Source: Vallitalea sp.
Lineage (GTDB): Bacteria; Bacillota; Clostridia; Lachnospirales; Vallitaleaceae
Length of the DNA: 64,000 bases
Direction of reading: 5' to 3'
Assembly: GCF_025211055.1 (NCBI RefSeq)
Contig: NZ_JAOARO010000059.1
Location: forward strand, 1 to 64,000
The notes under the pieces are model-generated. The model did not search any database. It was given only the letters and a program-made list of their open reading frames with translations, and was not told where the DNA came from. Below are positions 1-8,085 of this stretch, piece after piece (the stretch's first letter is position 1; every line of letters begins with the position of its first letter). Position numbers and translations under genes: made by a program.

Positions 1-39
1 AAAATAAGCAAGTAATAGAAAGTAATAAGAGCAAAAGAG

Positions 40-89
40 AAACCCACAAGAATTATAAGCTTACAAAACAGCTTAATCTTGCGGGGTTT
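40..89. other. Long imperfect hairpin of unknown role
   Basis: Arms AAACCC (40-45) and GGGTTT (84-89), CAAGA (47-51) and TCTTG (77-81), and AAGC (57-60) with GCTT (71-74) nest around a 10-nt loop. There is no U-tract directly after it, so it is not a standard terminator. The rest of 1-139 holds no gene that I can support; an isolated ACAGCCCC followed by ATTTTT lies at 132-145. It could be the end of a feature lying before position 1. Confidence 0.3.
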
Positions 90-139
90 ACTTATTTCTT
101 ATTTAAGAGCTCAAATATCGCTATTTAACGACAGCCCCA

Positions 140-181
140 TTTTTATATAAAAAAAGCCCTAAATGAATTTATTCATTTAGG
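140..181 (-). terminator. Rho-independent terminator of the small minus-strand genes
   Basis: Perfect 11-bp inverted repeat CCTAAATGAAT (158-168) and ATTCATTTAGG (171-181) with a 2-nt gap. Read on the minus strand it is followed by GCTTTTTTTA. It lies 35 nt downstream of the stop of the 48-residue minus-strand gene, which supports that gene being transcribed. Confidence 0.8.
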
Positions 182-215
182 ACAAGATTTCTTTCTATGA
201 AGAGGATAGATTGGG

Positions 216-362
216 TTAGTAATTACCACCCATTCCACCACCCATAAGCATAAGCATTAACATATAAAGCATCATATTATTGTCCATATATGAGCCTTTT
301 CCACCATCATTAAGCATTGATAAAAGTAATAACATCATCATCATATTATTATTATATTGCAT
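216..362 (-). CDS. Methionine/leucine-rich 48-residue small protein
   Basis: An ATG at 362 preceded by a strong GGAGGA ribosome binding site opens a 48-codon frame ending in TAA at 216. A strong terminator follows. The product has a run of four Met and four Leu near residues 7-14, an NDGG turn, an MDNN motif, a second Met/Leu-alternating stretch (about residues 30-40) and a GGGMGGNY tail. This suggests two short hydrophobic helices and a glycine-rich end. I do not recognise a characterised family. It resembles the next minus-strand gene upstream (481-684) in its central hydrophobic stretch followed by DNN, so the two may be paralogues. A role in the envelope or spore surface is possible but only a guess. 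Confidence 0.6.
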   Translation of the reverse strand: MQYNNNMMMMLLLLSMLNDGGKGSYMDNNMMLYMLMLMLMGGGMGGNY

Positions 363-480
363 TAGTAGTCCTCCTTTCAGAATTAAACTTTTCTTACAAT
401 TTCCTCAGTTTATCGTAAGTATAATATATTTTATGAAGGAGTATTTAAATGTGTGTTTGTATACATTTATTGCAAGGCTA

Positions 481-684
481 CTAATTAAGAAATATTTCCA
501 TTAGATTAGTTAAAATGTTGTTATCAAGCACAAAATTATCATTATCCATGATAAGCAATACTAAAATAAGCAAGAATATATCATTTATATCATCTTTATT
601 CTTATTCTTATATTTATTATTAGATTTTAAGAATCCATCTGGAATATCATTTAAAGAATAGTAAGTATTAATACTTTCTATCAT
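481..684 (-). CDS. Small hydrophobic-core protein, 67 residues
   Basis: The ATG at 684 has AAAGGA about 9 nt upstream on the minus strand. The product begins with a polar, Asn/Lys-rich half (residues 1-34) and then has a hydrophobic stretch, FLLILVLLIMDND, followed by VLDNNIL and an amphipathic end. The pattern of a Leu/Met-rich segment, then an acidic/Asn turn, then DNN matches the 48-residue protein encoded just downstream at 216-362. Both probably share one minus-strand transcript ending at the terminator at 140-181. Function is unknown. The composition is AT-driven, so a spurious frame is possible, but the ribosome binding site and similarity to its neighbour favour a real gene. Confidence 0.45.
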   Translation of the reverse strand: MIESINTYYSLNDIPDGFLKSNNKYKNKNKDDINDIFLLILVLLIMDNDNFVLDNNILTNLMEIFLN

Positions 685-753
685 ATAAATTTTCCTTTCT
701 AATGATAGTATCTATAATAGTTAATCTTTATTATCTATTACAATAGTTATGAA

Positions 754-778
754 ATAAATGAACAGTATATTCATTTAT
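754..778. other. Inverted repeat in the 685-1018 intergenic region
   Basis: ATAAATGAA (754-762) and TTCATTTAT (770-778) form a 9-bp inverted repeat with a 7-nt gap, between the divergent small minus-strand genes and aconitase. It could be an operator or a short RNA hairpin. Apart from this and the aconitase promoter, I see nothing else in 685-1018 except the palindrome GTAGATTAATCTAC at 978-991, just before the aconitase ribosome binding site. Confidence 0.35.
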
Positions 779-872
779 ATAATATTTATTAGAAATATCT
801 TCCAAAAGAAATATCAATAAGTCTGATTAGGACCAAAGTATTAATAGAAGTTGCTTACAGCCTATGAAACTA

Positions 873-901
873 TTGACATTCTAAGTACAATCGTATACAA
901 T
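873..901 (+). promoter_or_regulatory. Aconitase promoter with overlapping palindromic operator
   Basis: The -35 box TTGACA (873-878) and -10 box TACAAT (896-901) are 17 bp apart. The -10 box lies inside ATCGTATACAAT (890-901), which differs by one base from the palindrome ATTGTATACAAT found at the citrate synthase promoter and upstream of rex. A regulator bound here would block RNA polymerase. The 12-bp symmetry is typical of GntR-family sites, and a GntR gene follows icd in this cluster. The promoter and palindrome are directly visible; the identity of the regulator is inferred. Confidence 0.7.
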
Positions 902-1018
902 AATACCATAATTGAATATATATAAAATTTTTTGCATATATAGTAAAAAATTTGCTTAAGAGATCATTCTTACTTTTGTAGATTAATCTACTTAAAAAAT
1001 AGATAAGGAGGAATTACA

Positions 1019-2956
1019 ATGGGTTTAAATTTAACACAAAAGATTATAAAAGATCATTTACTTGAAGGTGAAATGATTCCAGGTAGTGAAATCGGTATAA
1101 AAATAGATCAGACCTTAACTCAAGATTCTACAGGTACAATGGCTTATTTGCAATTAGAAGCAATGGAAATTGATAAAGTAAAGACTAAGAGATCGGTTGC
1201 TTATATTGATCATAATATGTTACAACAAGGATTTGAGAATGCTGATGATCATAAGTACATACAAACTGTAGCTCATAAACATGGAGTGTATTTTTCAAGA
1301 CCAGGAAATGGTATATGTCACCAAGTACATTTAGAAAGATTTGGTGTGCCAGGTGAAACTTTATTAGGTTCAGATAGCCATACACCAACTGGTGGTGGAA
1401 TTGGTATGCTTGCTATTGGTGCAGGCGGTCTTGATGTAGCAGTTGCTATGGGAGGCGGAACATACTATATTACAATGCCAAAAGTAGTTAATGTTAAATT
1501 AACAGGAAAGCTAAAACCATTTGTTACTGCAAAGGATATTATCCTTGAAGTATTAAGAGTTATGACTGTTAAAGGTGGAGTTGGCAAAGTAATTGAATAT
1601 ACTGGAGAAGGGGTTAGTACTCTTAGCGTTCCAGAAAGAGCAACTATAACTAATATGGGTGCTGAACTTGGGGCTACTACTTCAGTATTCCAAAGTGATG
1701 ATGTAACTCTATCATTCTTAAAGGCTCAAGATAGAGAAGAATTATGGAAAGAATTAAAGGCTGATGAAGATGCTACTTATGATGAGACTATAAATATCAA
1801 TTTAGATGAACTTGAACCTCTAGTAGCAATGCCACATAGTCCAGATAACGTAGAAAAAATATCCAATATCAAAGATTTGAAAGTCTGTCAAGTCTGTATT
1901 GGAAGTTGTACCAACAGTTCATATCTTGATATGATGAAAGTATCTAAGATATTAAAAGGTAAAACAGTTCATCCTGATGTGAGCTTAGTTATAGCACCAG
2001 GTTCAAAACAAGTACTTAATATGTTAGCTGCCAATGGTGCATTAGCTGATATGATAGCTGCAGGAGCAAGAATATTAGAATCAGGATGTGGACCTTGTAT
2101 AGGTATGGGTCAGGCTCCAGCAACAGACGCAGTTACACTTAGAACTTTCAACAGAAACTTTAAAGGACGTTGTGGAACAGTTTCAGCAGGAGCTTATCTA
2201 CTTAGTCCAGAGGCTGCAGCGGTTAGTGCATTATCAGGGAAATTGACAGATCCAACTACTTGTACTACTGATATAGATGTTACTATGCCAGATAAATTCT
2301 ATATTAATGACAATATGGTAGTTCCACCTGCTAAGGATGGTAGTAAAGTAGAAGTTGTAAAAGGACCAAATATCAAACCATTCCCACTTAATGAAGAACT
2401 TAAGGATGATGTTGAAGGAAAAGTTTTAATTATTGTAGAAGATAATATAACAACAGACCATATTATGCCTTCTAATGCTAAGTTATTACCATTTAGATCT
2501 AATATACCTCACTTGGCTAACTATTGTTTAACACCATGTGACGAAGAGTTTCCTAAGAGAGCAAAAGCTAATGGTGGAGGGATGATTGTTGGTGGAGACA
2601 ATTATGGACAAGGGTCCAGTAGAGAACATGCTGCACTAGTTCCACTATATCTAGGGATAAAAGCAGTTCTTGCTAAGAGTTTTGCAAGAATTCACAAAGC
2701 TAACCTAATCAATTCAGGTATTTTACCACTTACATTTATTACTATGGCAGATTATGATACTATCAGTCCCTATGATGATTTATCAATGGATAATGTAATA
2801 GAGAGCGTAAAGACAGGAAAAGTAATTGTTCATAATAAGACTAAAAAACTTGATTATGAAATGAATATAGAACTATCTGACAAAGAATTAAAAATGATTA
2901 TTGCTGGCGGTAAAATCAACTTTACAAGAAAAGAGGCTATGCCTCGTCTTGCGTAG
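1019..2956 (+). CDS. acn: Aconitate hydratase
   Basis: Isomerises citrate to isocitrate through cis-aconitate with a [4Fe-4S] cluster, in the cytoplasm, as the second step of the oxidative TCA branch. The three cluster cysteines are C297 (in IGSCTNSS) and C357/C360 (in SGCGPCIGMG), with the spacing usual for aconitases. An HxVHLERFG-like region and a GSDSHTPTGGG motif lie in the N-terminal third, and the C-terminal swivel domain carries GGDNYGQGSSREHAA (about residues 525-540). At 645 residues it is the short aconitase type, not the roughly 900-residue AcnA. AAGGAGG stands 8 nt before the ATG. It is followed by icd and a GntR regulator. It probably supplies 2-oxoglutarate for glutamate synthesis, since no further TCA genes are nearby. 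Confidence 0.96.
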   Translation: MGLNLTQKIIKDHLLEGEMIPGSEIGIKIDQTLTQDSTGTMAYLQLEAMEIDKVKTKRSVAYIDHNMLQQGFENADDHKYIQTVAHKHGVYFSRPGNGICHQVHLERFGVPGETLLGSDSHTPTGGGIGMLAIGAGGLDVAVAMGGGTYYITMPKVVNVKLTGKLKPFVTAKDIILEVLRVMTVKGGVGKVIEYTGEGVSTLSVPERATITNMGAELGATTSVFQSDDVTLSFLKAQDREELWKELKADEDATYDETININLDELEPLVAMPHSPDNVEKISNIKDLKVCQVCIGSCTNSSYLDMMKVSKILKGKTVHPDVSLVIAPGSKQVLNMLAANGALADMIAAGARILESGCGPCIGMGQAPATDAVTLRTFNRNFKGRCGTVSAGAYLLSPEAAAVSALSGKLTDPTTCTTDIDVTMPDKFYINDNMVVPPAKDGSKVEVVKGPNIKPFPLNEELKDDVEGKVLIIVEDNITTDHIMPSNAKLLPFRSNIPHLANYCLTPCDEEFPKRAKANGGGMIVGGDNYGQGSSREHAALVPLYLGIKAVLAKSFARIHKANLINSGILPLTFITMADYDTISPYDDLSMDNVIESVKTGKVIVHNKTKKLDYEMNIELSDKELKMIIAGGKINFTRKEAMPRLA

Positions 2957-2970
2957 TAAGTTTCAGTTGT

Positions 2971-3037
2971 TAGGAAAGTTTCATTGACACATATGAAAAT
3001 GTTCCTATTTCATATGCTTAAAAGTAAAACTTTCCTA
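2971..3037 (+). other. Nested intercistronic hairpin between acn and icd
   Basis: Outer arms TAGGAAAGTTT (2971-2981) and AAACTTTCCTA (3027-3037) enclose a second stem, CATATGAAA (2990-2998) with TTTCATATG (3008-3016). No U-run follows, so it is not a normal terminator. It may stabilise or process the acn-icd transcript, or reduce read-through into icd. Confidence 0.5.
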
Positions 3038-3094
3038 TAAGATAAAAAATTTGTAAGATAAACGATACTTTACTAAGAAAGGGATGGAATAGGC

Positions 3095-4237
3095 ATGGAT
3101 TATATGAATAAATTCGAAGAACTTATCAAAGAACAAAAAGCTAGGGTAAAAATGATGAAGGAACAAGGTGATTTTGTCAATTATGATGAATTAGATACTA
3201 TAGTAGTTGGTGTAGTTGGAGGAGATGGAATAGGTCCAGCTATAACTGATCAGGCACATAGATTATTAGAGTATTTATTAGCAGATGAAATCAAGAGTAA
3301 AAAAGTAACTTTTAAGATTATTGATGGATTAACAATCGAGAATAGAGCAAAAACTAATAAAGCTATACCAGACGATGTTCTAGAAGAATTAAAGCAATGT
3401 CATGTAATATTAAAAGGACCAACAACTACACCAAGAAAAGGGGATAAATGGCCAAATATCGAAAGTGCTAATGTTGCAATGAGAAAAGAACTAGATCTAT
3501 TTGCAAATGTTCGTCCTGTTAAAGTTCCAGATAAAGGAATCGATTGGACTTTCTTCAGAGAGAATACAGAAGGTGCATATGTTCTTGGTAGCAAGGGTAT
3601 TAATATTGATGAAGATATTGCTATAGATTTCAAGGTTATCACTACTGGGGGAGCAGAACGTATTGCAAGAGCAGCATTTGAATTCGCTAAGAAAAATGGC
3701 AAAAACAAAGTTACAGTAGTAACAAAAGCCAATGTTGTTAAAACTACAGATGGTAAGTTCTTAGAAATCTGTAAAGAAATAGGTGAAGAATATGAAGGTA
3801 TTGAAGTTGATGACTGGTATATTGATATCATGACTGCTAAATTAGTAGATGAAAAAAGAAGAACACAATTTCAGGTAATGATTCTTCCTAATCTATATGG
3901 AGATATTTTAACTGATGAAGCAGCCGAGTTCCAAGGGGGAGTTGGTACAGCTGGAAGTTCAAATATCGGTAAGAAATATGCTATGTTTGAAGCTATTCAT
4001 GGTTCTGCTCCTAGAATGGTAGACGAAGGTAGAGATATCTATGCTGACCCTTCAAGTATTATAAGAGCTGCTGGTATGTTATTAAATCATATCGGTTATT
4101 CAGAAAAGGCAGATAAACTATATAAAGCTCTTGAAATCTGTAATACAGAGAAAAAATATGTTATAACAGGAAGAGACACTGGAGCGACAAATGAAGAATT
4201 TACAAATTATTTAATGAAAACAATTGAAAAATTATAG
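3095..4237 (+). CDS. icd: Isocitrate dehydrogenase (isocitrate/isopropylmalate dehydrogenase family)
   Basis: Oxidatively decarboxylates isocitrate to 2-oxoglutarate. The family signature is clear: GGDGIGPAITD near the N-terminus, FRENTEGAYVLGS (substrate-binding Ser/Asn/Arg region), the metal-binding segment NLYGDILTDEAAE, then GGVGTAGSSNIG and FEAIHGSAPR. At 380 residues it is the shorter type, unlike the roughly 420-residue E. coli enzyme, and is most like NAD-dependent members; cofactor choice cannot be settled by eye. Start ATG 3095 has GGGATGG upstream. Pairing with aconitase, and a citrate synthase 30 kb away under the same candidate operator, favours isocitrate over 3-isopropylmalate or homoisocitrate as substrate. 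It is separated from acn by a nested hairpin and from the GntR gene by about 170 bp without a terminator. Confidence 0.9.
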   Translation: MDYMNKFEELIKEQKARVKMMKEQGDFVNYDELDTIVVGVVGGDGIGPAITDQAHRLLEYLLADEIKSKKVTFKIIDGLTIENRAKTNKAIPDDVLEELKQCHVILKGPTTTPRKGDKWPNIESANVAMRKELDLFANVRPVKVPDKGIDWTFFRENTEGAYVLGSKGINIDEDIAIDFKVITTGGAERIARAAFEFAKKNGKNKVTVVTKANVVKTTDGKFLEICKEIGEEYEGIEVDDWYIDIMTAKLVDEKRRTQFQVMILPNLYGDILTDEAAEFQGGVGTAGSSNIGKKYAMFEAIHGSAPRMVDEGRDIYADPSSIIRAAGMLLNHIGYSEKADKLYKALEICNTEKKYVITGRDTGATNEEFTNYLMKTIEKL

Positions 4238-4409
4238 ATTATGTGTATAATATATATGTTGCATAGGAATTTTTATTTATACTTTACATAAGGTTAATAT
4301 TGTAATATTATTTAAAAGAGAATTAGTGTAATATATATAGCATGCACAATTAATATTTGGAAGATATTATATTAATAAGTGTATCCTATAAATAAGAGGA
4401 GGCACACCA

Positions 4410-5096
4410 GTGAGCGAGTATAATCTTCACGAAGAAGTAACTGATAAATACTCTTTAAGAGGTAGAGTTTTTAATAAAATACGAGAAGATATATTAAAGG
4501 GTAGATATAAGAATAGTGAACCTTTAAAAGAAACACAGATATCTAGAGAATTAGGAGTTAGTAGAACTCCCGTAAGAGAAGCCATAAGGCAACTTGAATT
4601 GGAAGGTCTTGTAACAATTATACCAAACAAAGGTGCTGTAGTTTCTGGAATTGATGCTAAGGATATACAAGATATATATGAAATAAGATCATTGATAGAA
4701 GGACTATCTGCTAGATGGGCAACTACTAACATAAATGAAGAACAACTTGAATTACTAGAAGAAATTGTTTATTTATCTGAATTTCATTATAAAAAGGGAC
4801 ATTTAGACCAGCTTTATGAATTAGATACCAAATTTCATGAAGTGTTATACCAAGCTTCACATAGTAAGATATTAAAACATGTTTTGTCGGATTTTCACCA
4901 TTATGTTCAAAGAATAAGAAGAGCTTCTATTTCATCTGAGGCAAGAGCTAAAAAATCAGTTGAAGAACATAAAGCGATTGTAGAAGCGATAAAATCGGGT
5001 GATGAAAATAAAGTAGAAGAATTAACGAATCTACATGTAAAAAACACCTTAAAGAACGTTGTAGACCATAAATTAATGGATATAATAGGAAAATAA
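4410..5096 (+). CDS. GntR-family transcriptional regulator, FCD (FadR-like) subfamily
   Basis: A DNA-binding repressor or activator responding to a small carboxylate. The N-terminal winged helix contains the typical TQISRELGVSRTPVREAI helix-turn-helix (about residues 42-60) and ends in LEGLVTIIPNKGAVV. The C-terminal all-helical FCD domain (about residues 80-220) retains the Asp/His pattern (LDTKFHEVLY, then EEHKAIVEAI and a late LHVKN His) that binds a metal and ligand in this family. The start is GTG with AGAGGAGG upstream. It sits directly after acn and icd, so citrate or a related acid is a plausible effector. I infer that it binds ATTGTATACAAT at the acn, citrate synthase and rex regions; this is not shown by sequence alone. 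Confidence 0.85.
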   Translation: MSEYNLHEEVTDKYSLRGRVFNKIREDILKGRYKNSEPLKETQISRELGVSRTPVREAIRQLELEGLVTIIPNKGAVVSGIDAKDIQDIYEIRSLIEGLSARWATTNINEEQLELLEEIVYLSEFHYKKGHLDQLYELDTKFHEVLYQASHSKILKHVLSDFHHYVQRIRRASISSEARAKKSVEEHKAIVEAIKSGDENKVEELTNLHVKNTLKNVVDHKLMDIIGK

Positions 5097-5103
5097 TATA
5101 AAA

Positions 5104-5141
5104 GGGAGAATTACTCTAACCAAGTAATTCCTCCCATTTTT
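5104..5141. terminator. Terminator between convergent gntR and ABC-F genes
   Basis: GGGAGAATTACT (5104-5115) pairs with AGTAATTCCTCCC (5123-5135) with one bulged C, followed by ATTTTT on the plus strand. It overlaps the last codons of the convergent ABC-F gene. A run of A before the left arm gives a weak U-tract for the minus strand too. Confidence 0.75.
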
Positions 5142-7050
5142 CATATAAATTCTCTAATTCATTTTCGTAATGAGTTTTTTCATCAAGAAGCTTAGCAGCT
5201 TTTTCAGCATTAGTATATATTTCTTCAAGACATAGCTTTTTATCAATTGTTGAAATGTTATTTTCAATTTCATGAATATCAGCTTCTGTTTTTTTAATTA
5301 GATTATTAAGTTTACGTTTATTAGCTTGTTCATCTTTACTTTTTAGCCAGTCTTGTTTGTTAGAAGTAGCAATTGGTTTATCCTCATGATTTTTATTATT
5401 CATGCTATTTTCTAGCTCAAGCAATCGTTGTTTTTCTTCTTCTTGTTTTTTTTCTATTACATAACTATAGTTTCCTAAGTAGTTTTTTAATATATTAGGA
5501 GTAAGTTCTAATACCCTTGTTGCAATTTTATTTATAAAATAACGATCATGCGAAATAAATAGAACAGTACCAGTATAATTTTTGATAGCTGATTCAAGAA
5601 TTTCTTTTGATATGATATCAAGATGATTAGTAGGTTCGTCTAATAACAAAAAATTAGCATTTGACAACATCAATTTTGCAAGTATCAATCTACCTTTTTC
5701 GCCACCACTAAGACTAGATATTTTTTTGAATACATCATCACCAGTGAATAAAAAAGCTGCTAATGTATTACGTATATGACCTGTATTCATATTGGGATAA
5801 GCATCTGATATCTCTTCAATCAAATTATTATCCCCATTTAGGGTGGTATGTTCTTGGTCATAATAACCAATGTTCACTTTAGCTCCTAGAGAAATAGTTC
5901 CCGTATCTCCAGTTAGCCCATTACTGATGATACGAAATAATGTTGTTTTACCTGTTCCGTTATCTCCGATGAGTGCTACTTTTTCACCTCTTTTAATCTG
6001 AAAATTAAGATTAGAAAATAGGTGTTTATTATCGAAGGATTTGGATACATCTGTAGCAGTAAGTACATCATTACCACTTATGACTCTCGGTGATAGTTTA
6101 AGATTCATTTTATCATTAATTAGTGTAGGTTTATCCACCATATTGATTTTTTGTAGTTGTTTTTCACGGCTTTGAGCTCGTTTGATAAGTTTATCTCTAC
6201 CGTGGGACCTAAGTTCACGAATAACTTCTTCCTGCCTTTTTACTTCTTTTTGTTGTTCTATATAATGTTTAACTTCAATATCTTGATTAAGGGCTTTATG
6301 TTTAATATAAAAGCTGTAATTACCATTATAAATATGTGACTGAGTGTTTTCTATCTCTATAACCTTATTAACTATTTTATCAAGGAAATAACGATCGTGT
6401 GAGATAATTATAACAGTACCTTGATAATTGCATAAGAAACCCTCTAACCATTCACATGCTTTAATATCTAGATGGTTAGTTGGTTCGTCTAATAGTAATA
6501 TATCTGGTTTTTCAAGAAGTATTTTTGCTAGTGCTACTCTTGTTTTTTGTCCTCCTGATAAGGTGGATATATTAGCGGTAAAATCTTCTTCACCGAATCC
6601 TAGACCTTTTAACACTCCTTTTATATTACTTTTATAGCTATATCCATTATTAAGTTCAAAAGTATGCTGTAGATTTGAATATGATTTCATAAGTGAGTCT
6701 AGAGCTTCGCTATCATTATCTAGTTTAGACATTTTTGATTCATATTCTCTTAATGTATTTTCCATTTGTATTATTTCTTTGCATGTCAATAGCATTTCAT
6801 CATAAATAGTTTTTTCCGATGATAGAGTACTATTCTGTGATAGATAACCAAGTTTTGTTAAGCTATTAATTATAACTTGTCCTGAATCCGCTTCCAATTC
6901 ATTAGTAATAATCTTGAACAGTGTTGATTTTCCGGCTCCATTAATACCTACTATAGCTGCCTTATCACCTTTTTCTAGCCAGAAGTTTACATTGTCTAGT
7001 ACTGTATTTGTTACAAATGCTTTGCATATATTTTTACATGATAAAATCAT
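5116..7050 (-). CDS. ABC-F family ATPase (YdiF-like)
   Basis: A soluble duplicated ABC ATPase without membrane domains, of the ABC-F class that acts on ribosomes. Domain 1 has Walker A GINGAGKST (about residues 35-43), signature LSGGQKTRVALAK and Walker B DILLLDEPTNHLD. Domain 2 has GDNGTGKTT, LSGGEKGRLILAK and FLLLDEPTNHLD. The charged interdomain linker and a C-terminal coiled coil rich in Lys/Glu (about residues 540-644) are present, and the 644-residue length matches Bacillus YdiF. GGAGGC precedes the ATG at 7050. Members include translation factors and antibiotic-protection proteins; linker sequence alone does not tell them apart. It is a single-gene unit facing the gntR gene. Confidence 0.92.
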   Translation of the reverse strand: MILSCKNICKAFVTNTVLDNVNFWLEKGDKAAIVGINGAGKSTLFKIITNELEADSGQVIINSLTKLGYLSQNSTLSSEKTIYDEMLLTCKEIIQMENTLREYESKMSKLDNDSEALDSLMKSYSNLQHTFELNNGYSYKSNIKGVLKGLGFGEEDFTANISTLSGGQKTRVALAKILLEKPDILLLDEPTNHLDIKACEWLEGFLCNYQGTVIIISHDRYFLDKIVNKVIEIENTQSHIYNGNYSFYIKHKALNQDIEVKHYIEQQKEVKRQEEVIRELRSHGRDKLIKRAQSREKQLQKINMVDKPTLINDKMNLKLSPRVISGNDVLTATDVSKSFDNKHLFSNLNFQIKRGEKVALIGDNGTGKTTLFRIISNGLTGDTGTISLGAKVNIGYYDQEHTTLNGDNNLIEEISDAYPNMNTGHIRNTLAAFLFTGDDVFKKISSLSGGEKGRLILAKLMLSNANFLLLDEPTNHLDIISKEILESAIKNYTGTVLFISHDRYFINKIATRVLELTPNILKNYLGNYSYVIEKKQEEEKQRLLELENSMNNKNHEDKPIATSNKQDWLKSKDEQANKRKLNNLIKKTEADIHEIENNISTIDKKLCLEEIYTNAEKAAKLLDEKTHYENELENLYEKWEELLG

Positions 7051-7273
7051 AGTTGCCTCCTATAAATATTAAAATTACCATACTATGATACCATTAATCA
7101 CTGGTTTTGAAAAGTTTAAGGGTTAAAATTAGAGGTTTTTGGTAAATATATAAATATCTATTGTGATAATTCTTTGCCAAATGAGAAATAACCTATTTTG
7201 TTCATACATAAGAATAAATTTCTTTGGGACAACATATATATGATAAAAGAACTTTTCTAAAGGGGATGATGAC

Positions 7274-7669
7274 TTGAGTCGTAATGCAGGTTATATGAAA
7301 AAATTGAGAAAATCTCGTGTGGAGAGAAAACAATGTATAAGATGTGGTAAACCTCTATCACAAGAATCGCTTATTAGAGGTGTTAAGCAATGTGAAAAAT
7401 GTCTTGATTATCAACGTAAAAGAAAATTAGGACAAATAAGTTCTAAGGTTAATACTACGTATTTTTATAATAGACAATACAAAAAAGATGAGATAAAGAG
7501 AAAAGAGCTAGGGAATTATATGGTTGAAAACAAAATAACAATCAAGGATCTAGCGAAAGAATCTAATTTATCTCAAAGAACTATACAAAGAATTTTATAC
7601 ACTGATGCAAACTATACAAAAAAAACTAAAGATGCTATTAATAAATATTTAGGAAAAGAACTTTTGTAG
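7274..7669 (+). CDS. Zinc-ribbon plus helix-turn-helix small protein
   Basis: 131 residues starting at TTG 7274 behind AAGGGGATG. The N-terminal half is strongly basic and has two CxxC pairs (C21/C24 and C40/C43) as expected for a small zinc ribbon. After an Arg/Lys-rich linker, residues about 78-128 look like an XRE-type helix-turn-helix (IKDLAKESNLSQRTIQRIL). The combination suggests a nucleic-acid-binding regulator. I do not recognise a characterised family. It stands alone between the ABC-F gene and rex, with its own promoter region and about 400 bp of AT-rich DNA downstream. An alternative start at M8 would leave the zinc ribbon intact. Confidence 0.65.
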   Translation: MSRNAGYMKKLRKSRVERKQCIRCGKPLSQESLIRGVKQCEKCLDYQRKRKLGQISSKVNTTYFYNRQYKKDEIKRKELGNYMVENKITIKDLAKESNLSQRTIQRILYTDANYTKKTKDAINKYLGKELL

Positions 7670-7848
7670 ATAACAATATTAAGTTAATAAAAAAATATAA
7701 AATAAAACTTAGCAATTAAAAAGGGTATAGAATTAATTTTTTATATCTATTTTATATGTTACAAGTAATATGTGGCATTTATAAAACACAAATATGTATG
7801 AAATGTAGGATATTAAAATTTTTTATAAGCATAATTTTCTAGAAAAAG

Positions 7849-7904
7849 TTGTAAAATATCAGGGGTTTATGATATAATTTATAAAATATAGATTGTATAC
7901 AATA
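7849..7904 (+). promoter_or_regulatory. Candidate distal promoter and ATTGTATACAAT operator upstream of rex
   Basis: TTGTAA (7849-7854) and TATAAT (7873-7878), 18 bp apart, form a possible promoter. GATTGTATACAATA at 7891-7904 contains the full 12-bp palindrome ATTGTATACAAT (7892-7903), just past the expected transcription start. This equals the operator at citrate synthase and is one base from that at aconitase. The site suggests that rex, or a leader transcript before it, is co-regulated with the TCA genes. The rest of 7670-8007 shows no gene. Confidence 0.5.
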
Positions 7905-8007
7905 AACAATTGATTGTTTTTATCTATATTTACTAAATATAGAATTTGTGTTAATAATTTTTACTGTGATATACATAAACAATAAGAGTTTATCAGCATT
8001 TGATTAT

Positions 8008-8036
8008 TTGACATAGATTTAACAACCATATATAAT
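8008..8036 (+). promoter_or_regulatory. Consensus sigma-A promoter of rex
   Basis: TTGACA (8008-8013), 17-bp spacer and TATAAT (8031-8036) match the vegetative consensus perfectly, about 45 bp before the rex start codon. A TTAACAA in the spacer resembles half of the Clostridial Rex site TTGTTAA-N4-TTAACAA, so autoregulation is possible but only one half-site is clear. Confidence 0.75.
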
Positions 8037-8085
8037 TATTTGTATAAAAGTTCCAAAATAGTATCAAGGATTGGGGATTGATTAT

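Noticed and set aside
456-467. TTTGTATACATT as a further TCA operator
   Set aside because: It matches only 10 of 12 positions and is not at a recognisable promoter box, so it may be chance in AT-rich DNA.
280-504. 74-codon plus-strand frame near the window start
   Set aside because: It lies antisense to the 48-residue minus-strand gene, which has a strong ribosome binding site and terminator; this frame has neither.
3400-3831. 143-codon minus-strand frame inside icd
   Set aside because: It is the antisense shadow of a well-supported isocitrate dehydrogenase; the product is Ser/Leu/Ile-rich, as expected for antisense translation, and there is no ribosome binding site.
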